Assembly: GCA_015494005.1 (NCBI GenBank)
Contig: WGCB01000795.1
Location: forward strand, 1-18,101
DNA: 18,101 nt
From: Caldilineaceae bacterium
Lineage (GTDB): Bacteria; Chloroflexota; Anaerolineae; Caldilineales; Caldilineaceae
Direction: 5' to 3'
Below the pieces are notes generated by a model. It saw only the letters and a list, made by a program, of their open reading frames with translations, searched no databases and was not told where the DNA came from. Shown here piece by piece: positions 8,949-16,194 of the stretch (positions are counted from its first letter, which is position 1; each line of letters starts with the position of its first letter). A program made the position numbers and the translations under genes.

Positions 8949-10439
8949 TCACACCTCCTGGGAGGCGAGCAGCCGGGCCACGGCCGCTTCCCGCTCGGCC
9001 TCGGCCCGGGCCAGCCGATCCCTTTCCTGGGCCAGCCAGGCCTCGTCCTGGGAGAGGGCTTCCGCCAGCTCGTCCAGCAGGGCGCCGGTGGCCTGGGGCG
9101 CGGCCCCGCCCAGCCCCTTCCGCGCCTGAACGAAGTGCCAGGGGTCCAGGGCGGTGTCCAGCTGCTCCTGGGTGAAGGGCAGGGACCGCCCCAGCACCGC
9201 CTGGGCCGCCTCCTGGAGCATGGCCAGGGTCACCTCCTGGCTGGAGAGGCCCCGGGCCAGCGCGTCCTGGACCAATCGAGCCACCACCTGGTGGGCCTGG
9301 CGGAAGGGCAGCCCCGCCTCCCGGACCAGGGCATCTGCCAGCTCCGTGGCCGTGGTGAAGCCCTCCCCGGCCCGGCGAGCCAGGTGCGCCCGGTTCAGCT
9401 CCAGGGTGTCGAAGACCGCGGTGGCCAGCGCCACCGACTCCTGGACCGCGTCCAGGGCCTGGTAGAGGGGCGGCCCGATCTCGTCCTCGATGTCCTGGGT
9501 GTCGCCGTAGGGGATGTTGTGGCACTGGATCGCCACGGCCTGAGCGTATCCCAGCCCCCGGCTGAGCCGGGCCCGCAGGTGCTCCAGGACCACCGGGTTG
9601 CGCTTCTGGGGCATGATGGAGCTGATCTGCAGGAAGCTGGGGTGGATGCGGATGGCGTCGGCCTCCCGGGTGGCCAGGAAGAGCAGGTCCCGCATGACCC
9701 GTCCCAGCCCCAGGGCCAGGGATTGGAGGGCGAAGGCCACGTCCGTCAGGTGATCCCCCGCGCCGATGGCGTGGTGGGTGCTGGGGATCACCGCCTGGAA
9801 GCCCAGGAGCCGGGCCAGGCGGGCCCGATCCACGGGGAAGCCGGTGCCGGTGAAGGCCGCCGCGCCCAGGGGCGAGCGGTTCACGTTGGCGTAGGCCCGG
9901 GCCAGGCGCTCCTGGTCCTGGACCAGGAAGGAGCGCACCCCGGTCAGGTAGTGGGCGAAGGTGGTGGGCTGGGCCGGCTGGGTGTGGGTGTAGCCGGGCA
10001 TGAGGGTCGCCAGGTGCTCCCGAGCCAGGGCCAGGAGGCTACGGCGCAGGGCCAGCACGTCCTGGAAGAAGGCCAGGAGGCGGGTGCGCAGGGCCATGCG
10101 AGCCAGGGCCTGGCCCAGGTCGTTGCGGCTGCGAGCCACCTGCAGGTTGCCCCCCCAGTCCGGCCCGGCCTCTTGGATGATGCGCTGCTCCACCCGGAAG
10201 AAGAGATCCTCCACCCCGGGCTGGTAGGCCAGGGCGTCTGGCCCCTGGGCCTGGATCCGGGCCACCGCCGCCAGGATGGCCGCCGCGTTCTCCGGGCTGA
10301 TGATGCCCTGCTCCGCCAGCATCAGCGCGTGGGCCTGGTGGGCGGCCAGCATGGGCCAGAAGAGCTGGGCCTGGGCGTCCTGGTAGGCCGGCCGCAGCAC
10401 GTGGCGGTCGTAGACGGGATGGGGAAAGGAGGGTGGCAT
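8949..10439 (-). CDS. Argininosuccinate-lyase-like enzyme (fumarase/aspartase superfamily)
   Basis: A 496-residue lyase of the superfamily that eliminates fumarate from argininosuccinate, adenylosuccinate or similar compounds. It keeps RSRND (103-107), GYTHTQPAQP (149-158, with the general-acid His152), SPLGAAAFTG (189-198) and the signature SSIMPQKRNP (273-282). The C-terminal TELADALVREAGLPFRQAH is very ArgH-like. It departs from ArgH in the N-terminal region, where FWPMLAAHQAHALML replaces the usual DIxGSxAHxxML, in GNLQVARSRND for the usual HTGRSRND, and in THTQ for THLQ. No argG or other arginine gene is nearby, and it starts 3 bases after a sugar permease gene. A C-N or C-O lyase acting on the imported compound is my preferred reading; a displaced ArgH is the alternative. 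Confidence 0.85.
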   Translation of the reverse strand: MPPSFPHPVYDRHVLRPAYQDAQAQLFWPMLAAHQAHALMLAEQGIISPENAAAILAAVARIQAQGPDALAYQPGVEDLFFRVEQRIIQEAGPDWGGNLQVARSRNDLGQALARMALRTRLLAFFQDVLALRRSLLALAREHLATLMPGYTHTQPAQPTTFAHYLTGVRSFLVQDQERLARAYANVNRSPLGAAAFTGTGFPVDRARLARLLGFQAVIPSTHHAIGAGDHLTDVAFALQSLALGLGRVMRDLLFLATREADAIRIHPSFLQISSIMPQKRNPVVLEHLRARLSRGLGYAQAVAIQCHNIPYGDTQDIEDEIGPPLYQALDAVQESVALATAVFDTLELNRAHLARRAGEGFTTATELADALVREAGLPFRQAHQVVARLVQDALARGLSSQEVTLAMLQEAAQAVLGRSLPFTQEQLDTALDPWHFVQARKGLGGAAPQATGALLDELAEALSQDEAWLAQERDRLARAEAEREAAVARLLASQEV

Positions 10440-10442
10440 GGG

Positions 10443-11348
10443 CTACCCCTTCAACCCGGTGAGGGCGATGCCCTTGATGATCTGGCGCTGGAAGAGGATG
10501 AAGACGATGAGCAGGGGCACGGTGGCCAGGCTGGCCGCGGTCATGATCTTCTCCCACTCCGTGGTGGACTCGCCCCGGAAGAAGCTGAGGCCCACGGGCA
10601 GGGTGTAGAACTCCCGGCTGCTGGCCACGATCAGGGGCCAGAGGTAGGCGTTCCAGTTGCCGATGAAGTTGAAGATGCAGAGGGCCGCCACCGCCGGCTT
10701 CACCAGAGGCAGGGCGATGCGCCACCAGATGCCGAACTCGTGGAGGCCGTCGATGCGGGCCGCGTCCAGGAGCTCGCTGGGCACGCCGTCGAAGAACTGG
10801 CGCATGAGGAAGATGCCCGTGGCCGTGATCAGCCCCGGGAAGGCAATGCCCCAGTACTGGGCCATGCCCTGCTGCCAGCCGAAGCGCACGCTCATGGTGA
10901 ACCAGGGGATGATGAGCATCTCCGTGGGGATCATCAGGGTGGCCAGGATGCCCAGGAAGATGAGGTTCTTGCCCGGGAACTGGAACTTGTTCAGGGTGTA
11001 ACCGACCAGGGAATCGAAGAAGGCCACGCTGGTGGTGGAGAAGATGGCGATGAGGATGCTGTTCAGGTACCAGCGGCCGAAGTTGCTGGTCTGGAGCACC
11101 CGCTGGTAGTTCTCCAGGGTGGGGTTCTTGGGCAGGAAGGCGAACTGGACCAGCTCCGGGGCGGGTTTCAGACTGGTCAGCAGCATCCAGATGAAGGGAG
11201 TGACCATCACCACTGCGCCCAGGCTCAGGAGCAGGTAGACCAGCAGGGTCAGCCAGGAGAACTGCCCCCGGGAGCGGGAGGTCCCAGAGACGAGCTGCTC
11301 CGCCAGCTGGAGGGTGCGGTCGGCACTGGTCTGCATGGATGTGGCCAT
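10443..11348 (-). CDS. Carbohydrate ABC transporter permease (MalG type)
   Basis: A 301-residue inner-membrane permease of the binding-protein-dependent sugar transporter family CUT1. Hydrophobic segments are spread as in MalG, starting with LTLLVYLLLSLGAVVMVTPF (about 34-53). The cytoplasmic EAA loop that docks the ATPase reads LLDAARIDGLHEFGIWWRIA and is followed by LPLVKP. AGGAG precedes the ATG at 11348 at suitable spacing. It follows its partner permease by 69 bases and runs into the lyase gene with a 3-base gap. Together with the binding protein it makes an importer, but the ATPase subunit is not in this window. Confidence 0.95.
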   Translation of the reverse strand: MATSMQTSADRTLQLAEQLVSGTSRSRGQFSWLTLLVYLLLSLGAVVMVTPFIWMLLTSLKPAPELVQFAFLPKNPTLENYQRVLQTSNFGRWYLNSILIAIFSTTSVAFFDSLVGYTLNKFQFPGKNLIFLGILATLMIPTEMLIIPWFTMSVRFGWQQGMAQYWGIAFPGLITATGIFLMRQFFDGVPSELLDAARIDGLHEFGIWWRIALPLVKPAVAALCIFNFIGNWNAYLWPLIVASSREFYTLPVGLSFFRGESTTEWEKIMTAASLATVPLLIVFILFQRQIIKGIALTGLKG

Positions 11349-11417
11349 GGGTCGATCTCCTGGAAATCCCAGGCCAGGGAGGCGGCCACGCCCCCCAGCC
11401 CTGGAAAGAAGCCTGGA

Positions 11418-12323
11418 TCAGTACTCGTAGCGGCGGGTGAAGAGGCGCAGCTGGATCACCGTGATGAGCAGGATGATGAAGAAGAGGATCACCGTCAGCG
11501 CGCCGGCGTAGCCCATGTTGTAGCTGGAAAAGCCCTCCCGGTAGACCTCCAGAACCACGGTGGTGGTGCTCTTCAGGGGGCCTCCCGTGCCCTGGGGGCT
11601 CATATTCTGGACCAGGGCGAAGAGGCGCAGGAAGGAGATGGTGGAGAGCACGGCCAGGTAGACGATCACCGGGTTGAGCAGGGGCAGGGTCACCTTCCAG
11701 AAGAGCTGCCAGGAGTTGGCCCCGTCGATGCGAGCGGCTTCGTAGTAGACCTCCGGGATCTGCTGCAGGCCGGCCAGGAAGATGATCACCGTGAAGCCCA
11801 GGCTCTGCCAGACGGCCACCGCGGTGATGGACTGGAGGGCCTGGCTGGGGCTCTTGGTGAAGGGCTGGTTGGGCAGGCCCAGGAAGGTGAGCAGCTGGTT
11901 GAGCAGGCCCGTCTGGGGCTGGTAGAGCCAGTTCCAGACGAAGGCCACCGCCACCGCGGAGGTCACGTAGGGGACGAAGTAGGCGGCCCGGAAGAAGCCA
12001 GAGAAGCGGCGGATGTGGTTCAGCAGCAGGGCGATGCCCAGGCCCAGGATCAGCTGGGAGGGCACGCCGTAGAGCACATAGCGGATGGTGTTCCAGAAGG
12101 CGGCCCGCACCGCGCTGCGCGGCTTGAGCAGGTCCTTCCAGATCTCCCGGTAGTTGTCCAGACCGATCCAGGGCCCCGCCCCCTCGAAGACGTTCCAGTC
12201 CCGGAAGCTGACGTTGAAGGCCTGGAGGGTGGGGTACCAGCGGATGATGATGAAAAAGAGCAAGGGCACCAGCATGAAGATGTAGGCCCAGACGATCTGG
12301 CGTTGTTTGAGCGTGAGGTTCAC
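11418..12323 (-). CDS. Carbohydrate ABC transporter permease (MalF/UgpA type)
   Basis: The partner permease, 301 residues, with the first membrane segment at AYIFMLVPLLFFIIIRWYP and the EAA loop YYEAARIDGANSWQLFWKV followed by TLPLLNP. I chose the GTG at 12323 because CGGAGG stands 6 bases before it. The frame is open to 12374, but that extension is made of intergenic sequence. About 256 bases separate it from the upstream binding-protein gene, holding repeats and a strong hairpin. Confidence 0.95.
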   Translation of the reverse strand: MNLTLKQRQIVWAYIFMLVPLLFFIIIRWYPTLQAFNVSFRDWNVFEGAGPWIGLDNYREIWKDLLKPRSAVRAAFWNTIRYVLYGVPSQLILGLGIALLLNHIRRFSGFFRAAYFVPYVTSAVAVAFVWNWLYQPQTGLLNQLLTFLGLPNQPFTKSPSQALQSITAVAVWQSLGFTVIIFLAGLQQIPEVYYEAARIDGANSWQLFWKVTLPLLNPVIVYLAVLSTISFLRLFALVQNMSPQGTGGPLKSTTTVVLEVYREGFSSYNMGYAGALTVILFFIILLITVIQLRLFTRRYEY

Positions 12324-12394
12324 GGTGGACCTCCGTAGGGAACAATTGGGCAGCCCGGAGATTGGGGCGAGCAAGGGCTCCAGATTGGAAAGCG

Positions 12395-12430
12395 GTTGAT
12401 TGGTGGATTGGCTGATCCGTTGATTGGGTG
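12395..12430. repeat. Octamer tandem repeat upstream of the first permease
   Basis: Units GTTGATTG, GTGGATTG, GCTGATCC and GTTGATTG follow each other in exact 8-base steps from 12395. A further GATTGG occurs at 12383. The array lies in the non-coding gap between the binding-protein and permease genes. Confidence 0.75.
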
Positions 12431-12462
12431 CGAGAAAGCACCCCCAGCGCAGGTTAGCAACG

Positions 12463-12497
12463 ACCGTCTGCCGTCTACCGTCTTCCAGCCACCGTCA
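12463..12497. repeat. Heptamer tandem repeat in the same gap
   Basis: Five phased 7-base units: ACCGTCT, GCCGTCT, ACCGTCT, TCCAGCC (degenerate) and ACCGTCA. Their sequence differs from the array at 1343-1428, but they share its period. Confidence 0.75.
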
Positions 12498-12513
12498 TGT
12501 CACCCCGCTGCCG

Positions 12514-12548
12514 GGGACGGCGGAGCACGCAAGGCGCCCCGCCGTCCC
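12514..12548 (-). promoter_or_regulatory. Strong stem-loop between binding-protein and permease genes
   Basis: A perfect 10-bp G/C-rich stem GGGACGGCGG/CCGCCGTCCC with a 15-base loop begins 32 bases after the binding-protein stop codon. No U-tract follows, so it is not a standard terminator. In mal-type operons such a hairpin protects the upstream message and raises binding protein over permease; I infer the same role here. Confidence 0.6.
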
Positions 12549-12579
12549 GTCTTCCCAACCCCTTACTTCGATCAGGCAG

Positions 12580-13962
12580 CTAGCGGCTGGCCCAGAACTC
12601 GTCCAGGAGCTCCTGGACCGTCTCCGCAGCGATATCGAGTGCTGTGTCCGGCTCTTCCCCGGCCAGGACCACCGCGTCGTAGGCGTCGATGAGGGCCTGG
12701 CGCTGCTGGCTCTCGTCCACGAAGAAGGTGGCGTGGGCATACTCCAGCCCCCGTGCGAAGGCCCCCAGCTTGGGATCCGCCAGCAGCTCGGGGTCGCTGC
12801 CCGCCTCCAGCTGGGCCGGCAGCTCGCCCACGATCTTCACCCAGAGCGCGCCGGCCTCCGGGCTGGTGATGAACTTGAGGAACTTCACCGCGGCCTCCAT
12901 GCGGGCCGGATCCGCGGCGGCCTTCTTGGTGATGCCGTGGGTCCAGTAGGAGCCGAAGGTGCTCTTGATGCCGTTGCGGGTGGGCAGTTCCACCACGCCG
13001 AAGTTCATGTCCGGCGCGTTCTTGGCGATGGTGCCCAGGCGGAAGGAGCCGTCCACGTGGAAGCAGACCTTGTTGGCCAGGAAGGCGTTGGTGCTGCCAT
13101 CGAAGAGGTCCCGATCCCCCGTGTCCAGCTCCGTCTTGAAGCTGAGCAGGTAGCGCCAGGCCTCCTTGCCCTCGGGCCCGTTCCAGAGCACCTGGGTGTA
13201 GTCGTCAGAGAAGGGGACGCCACCGAACTGGCGCACCAGCACCTCCCGGAACCAGTGATGGTCCTGGGCGGCCAGATCCACCACGAAGCCCTCCACCTCG
13301 AAGTTGCCGTCCGCGTCCTTCTGGGTGCACTTCACGGCCATGTCCGCCAGCTCGTCCAGGGTCTGGGGCGGGCTCTCGGGATCCAGGCCGGCGGCCTCCA
13401 TCAGGTCCTTGTTGTAGAAGAGGGCCAGGGTGCGGACCGCGGTGGGCAGGGTCCAGAGCTTGCCCTCGAAGAAGCTGGCCTGGACCATGGGGCTGAACTG
13501 GGCCAGGGTCTCCTCCGGCGGGAACTCGTCCTCGGGCAGGGGAACCAGGTAGCCGGCGTCGATCCAGGCGGCCTGCCAGCCGTAGAAGAGGGTGGCCACG
13601 TCCGGCCCCACGCCTGCCGGCACGCTGGCGGCGATCTTGTCCCGGAACTCCGCGTAGGGGATGTCCGCGTTGTGGACCACCTTGATGCCCGGGTTCTCCG
13701 CTTCGAACTTCTCGATAAGCTGGTTCATGGCGTCCACCCGGGCGCCGAAGTTGTACTGCCAGTATTCGATGGTGATGGGCTCGGCCTCGGCCTCCGCGGC
13801 CGGCGCTGCTTCCTCAGCGGGGGCGGCCTCCTCCGCAGGAGCGGCTTCTTCCTGGGGTTGCTCCGCCGGGGCGGCGGGCTGGGCCGGCGCCGGGCAGGCC
13901 GTCAGGAGCAGGGCTGCCACCATCAGGATGCTCAGCAGCCAGAAATACTTGCGGTGGGACAT
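12580..13962 (-). CDS. Extracellular sugar-binding lipoprotein of an ABC transporter
   Basis: A 460-residue solute-binding protein of family 1 (MalE/UgpB type), the ligand-recognising part of the importer. The N-terminus has a lipoprotein signal: a positive MSHRK, a hydrophobic stretch and the lipobox LLTAC with Cys23 as the anchored residue. Residues about 24-61 are a Pro/Ala/Glu linker with repeated EEAAPA units that would hold the binding domain off the membrane. The mature domain starts TIEYWQYNFGARVDAMNQLI and includes ALFYNKDLMEAAGLDPESPP, a typical family segment. AAAGGAGG precedes the ATG at 13962. The ligand cannot be read from the sequence; neighbours suggest a sugar or amino-sugar derivative. 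Confidence 0.95.
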   Translation of the reverse strand: MSHRKYFWLLSILMVAALLLTACPAPAQPAAPAEQPQEEAAPAEEAAPAEEAAPAAEAEAEPITIEYWQYNFGARVDAMNQLIEKFEAENPGIKVVHNADIPYAEFRDKIAASVPAGVGPDVATLFYGWQAAWIDAGYLVPLPEDEFPPEETLAQFSPMVQASFFEGKLWTLPTAVRTLALFYNKDLMEAAGLDPESPPQTLDELADMAVKCTQKDADGNFEVEGFVVDLAAQDHHWFREVLVRQFGGVPFSDDYTQVLWNGPEGKEAWRYLLSFKTELDTGDRDLFDGSTNAFLANKVCFHVDGSFRLGTIAKNAPDMNFGVVELPTRNGIKSTFGSYWTHGITKKAAADPARMEAAVKFLKFITSPEAGALWVKIVGELPAQLEAGSDPELLADPKLGAFARGLEYAHATFFVDESQQRQALIDAYDAVVLAGEEPDTALDIAAETVQELLDEFWASR

Positions 13963-14039
13963 GGTGTTTCGCCTCCTTTTTACCAGTTGTTCAGCGATGG
14001 AAACCGTAATACTGCAGACAAACGGGGGCTACACACACA

Positions 14040-14079
14040 AATTGGGCAACTGGGCAGTTGGGTGACTCGGCAATTGGGC
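14040..14079. repeat. Octamer tandem repeat between amidohydrolase and binding-protein genes
   Basis: Five phased 8-base units: AATTGGGC, AACTGGGC, AGTTGGGT, GACTCGGC and AATTGGGC. The array ends 13 bases before the amidohydrolase stop codon as read on the plus strand. Confidence 0.8.
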
Positions 14080-14092
14080 AATCCCAGGCTGG

Positions 14093-15049
14093 CTAGAGCT
14101 CGATCTTCAGCAGCCGGGCGGCGTTGCCGGCGAAGATCTGCTGGATGTGTTCGTCGGGCAGGTTCAGGTCCAGGCAGTCCCGGATCTGGTCCTGGAGGTA
14201 GCGGAAGGCGAAGCCCCGGGGGAACCAGCTGGAATCCGAGCCGAATAGGATCCGCTCCGGCCCCACGGTCTCGTAGAACTTGCGGAAGAGGTACTTCACG
14301 GTGACGTTGCCTGGCACCCAGCGGATCCACTGGAGGCTGCCGCTGGTGTCCACGCAGACGTTGGGGCAGGCCCAGCAGAGCTGCAGGGTCTCCCGCTCCC
14401 AGGCGCAGCCGAAGTGGGGGATGACGAAGGTCACCTCCGGGAAGGACTTGGCGATGTTGTGGAGCTTAAAGGGGCTGATGTTCTCGTGCCAGGCGATGCC
14501 CCCGGCCCCACCCTGGATGCCGAAATGGATCAGCACCGGGATGTCCAGCTCCGCGCACTTCTCCCAGACCGGGAAGATGGCCTCGTCCTCGATGGGCCGG
14601 TCGATGCTGGGGGCCAGGAGCTTGTAGCCCCGCAGCCCCAGCTCGGTGACCGCCCGCTCCAGCCGCTCCACTGCGTCGGGCAGGAAGGGATCGTGGTGGG
14701 CAAAGCCCACGAAGCGGTCCGGGTACCAGCTGCAGATCTGGGCCAGATGCTCGTTCCCCCCGCCGGTGACGAAACCGATGGCCCGGATGCCGTACTTGTC
14801 CAGCTCCGCCGCCCAGCGCCGGGCCTGCTCCCGATCTCCAGGATGCTCCTCCGGGCTCTCCGGCTTGGGGAAGCCCCACATGCGCCGCCAGTGCTCGCCG
14901 TAGGGCTTGCTCATCTCCCGCACCAGCTGGGCCCGCTCCTCCCCCACCCGGGCCACGTAGTTGCGGATGGTGTCCCCCATGTCCGGGAACCAGGGCCGGT
15001 TGGTGGGGAAGTGGGCATGGAAGTCGATGATCTGGAAACCTTGGTACAC
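14093..15049 (-). CDS. Amidohydrolase-2 family metal-dependent hydrolase
   Basis: A 318-residue TIM-barrel enzyme of the amidohydrolase-2 family, which includes decarboxylases, lactonases and hydrolases. Metal ligands are visible at His11 and His13 (IIDFHAHFP), a His in IPVLIHFGIQGG, a His in FVIPHFGCAWERE and the Asp of RILFGSDSSWFP. The substrate class cannot be settled from motifs. The frame is open far upstream, but the conserved N-terminus begins at the GTG at 15049 with AGAGG 6 bases before it. It lies 83 bases after the kinase-like gene. In this operon it may hydrolyse the imported compound or a lactone or amide made from it. Confidence 0.88.
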   Translation of the reverse strand: MYQGFQIIDFHAHFPTNRPWFPDMGDTIRNYVARVGEERAQLVREMSKPYGEHWRRMWGFPKPESPEEHPGDREQARRWAAELDKYGIRAIGFVTGGGNEHLAQICSWYPDRFVGFAHHDPFLPDAVERLERAVTELGLRGYKLLAPSIDRPIEDEAIFPVWEKCAELDIPVLIHFGIQGGAGGIAWHENISPFKLHNIAKSFPEVTFVIPHFGCAWERETLQLCWACPNVCVDTSGSLQWIRWVPGNVTVKYLFRKFYETVGPERILFGSDSSWFPRGFAFRYLQDQIRDCLDLNLPDEHIQQIFAGNAARLLKIEL

Positions 15050-15068
15050 GATGGTCCTCTCGAGTGCA

Positions 15069-15108
15069 GGGATAGTCGGGAGAATTGGGCGATGGGAAGA
15101 TCGGGTGG
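15069..15108. repeat. GGG-spaced degenerate repeat
   Basis: GGG triplets recur at 15069, 15078, 15087, 15094 and 15103 (steps 9, 9, 7, 9) in the gap between the kinase-like and amidohydrolase genes. The resemblance to the other arrays is clear in style, but the period is irregular. Confidence 0.4.
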
Positions 15109-15132
15109 ACGAGGCCGCTGCCACCCATGCCC

Positions 15133-16122
15133 CTAGTGCCCGGATCCGGCCGGCCAGTCCTGGGACGCGACCGTCATCACGTCCTGGGGGACCAACTCCG
15201 GGCGGCGAGCCAGCAGGGCGGCCCCCTCCACCGGCTGCAGCGCGGGGCGCTGGATGGTGCATGCGGGGCAAAACTCCTGGAAGGCCCGGGTGAAGAGGTC
15301 CAGGAAAAGGGGCGAACGAAGCAGGATGCTCCCGGCCACCCCCACGCGGATGGGCGGATCCTGCTCCAGCCCCACCCGGCGGGCCGCGCTCCAGCCGGTC
15401 TGGGCCAGGCGACGACACCCCTCCTGGACCAGCCGCCGGGCCACCGGATCCCCGGCCTCGGCCACTTCGGTGACCACCCGGCCGAAGCCGGCGATCTCCA
15501 CGTGGGCTCGACCCTGGTCTCCGGTCATCTGGCTGATCCAGGCCAGCCAGTCGTCCTCCCCCAGCTGGGCGCAGTAGCCCTCCAGCGCCTGGGCCAGGAG
15601 GCTCCCCGGCCCCCGGCCGTCCCAGGCTCGGAGCACCGCCTGGATGCCCCGCCGTCCCAGGTCGAAGGCGCTGCCCTCGTCCCCCACCCAGTGGCCCCAG
15701 CCGTCGGAGCGAGCGCTCTGGCCATCCGCGTTCACCGCCAGGGCAATGGCCCCGGTCCCAGAGATGACCACCAGGCCCGGCTCCCCGGCCAGGGCGCCAG
15801 CCCAGGCCACCACCCCGTCGTTGACCACCAGCCAGGGCACGGGCAGGGCCAGCTCCTCCATCACAGCCCGGGATGTGGCCCGGTCCACTTCCCGGTCCAG
15901 GCCAGCGAAGCCCACCACCAGCCGCCCCACATGCGCCCAGGCCACGCCAGCCCGCTCCAGGGCCTGCTCCAGGGCGGCGGCCATAAAACTCGCCACCTGG
16001 CAGGGCTGGACCACCTGGATGTTGCAGGCGCCGCTGCGTCCCTCCCCCAGGATCTGTCCCTGAGCGTCCACCACCATGGCCCGGGTTTTGGTCGCTCCGC
16101 CGTCCACACCGACAAAGATCAT
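15133..16122 (-). CDS. BadF/BadG-family ATPase, probable N-acetylglucosamine-type kinase
   Basis: A 329-residue protein of the ASKHA fold. The N-terminal phosphate-1 loop FVGVDGGATKTRAMVVD and the segment VVISGTGAIALAVNADGQSA (phosphate-2) are typical of GlcNAc kinase relatives. GWGHWVGDEGSAFDLGRRG matches the GDEGSA signature of this group. It lacks the cysteines expected of the activator proteins in the same family, so sugar or amino-sugar phosphorylation is the better reading. I chose the ATG at 16122 because the conserved start follows at once; its ribosome binding site is weak. It comes second in the operon, 72 bases after the ROK regulator, which suits a kinase for the imported sugar. 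Confidence 0.88.
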   Translation of the reverse strand: MIFVGVDGGATKTRAMVVDAQGQILGEGRSGACNIQVVQPCQVASFMAAALEQALERAGVAWAHVGRLVVGFAGLDREVDRATSRAVMEELALPVPWLVVNDGVVAWAGALAGEPGLVVISGTGAIALAVNADGQSARSDGWGHWVGDEGSAFDLGRRGIQAVLRAWDGRGPGSLLAQALEGYCAQLGEDDWLAWISQMTGDQGRAHVEIAGFGRVVTEVAEAGDPVARRLVQEGCRRLAQTGWSAARRVGLEQDPPIRVGVAGSILLRSPLFLDLFTRAFQEFCPACTIQRPALQPVEGAALLARRPELVPQDVMTVASQDWPAGSGH

Positions 16123-16194
16123 GGCCGATCCATTTCTGCCTCGTTGGCCAGCCGCACTGGATCCAGGCACACCGCCGGGCACACCGTAGCCGGG

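Noticed and set aside
9135..12338. A plus-strand frame open for 1067 codons opposite the lyase and permease genes, and similar long antisense frames at 15085-17508 and 12424-14304
   Set aside because: Strong G/C bias at third codon positions of the real minus-strand genes removes stop codons from the opposite strand. The translations are low-complexity Gly/Val/Gln/His-rich and show no domain.
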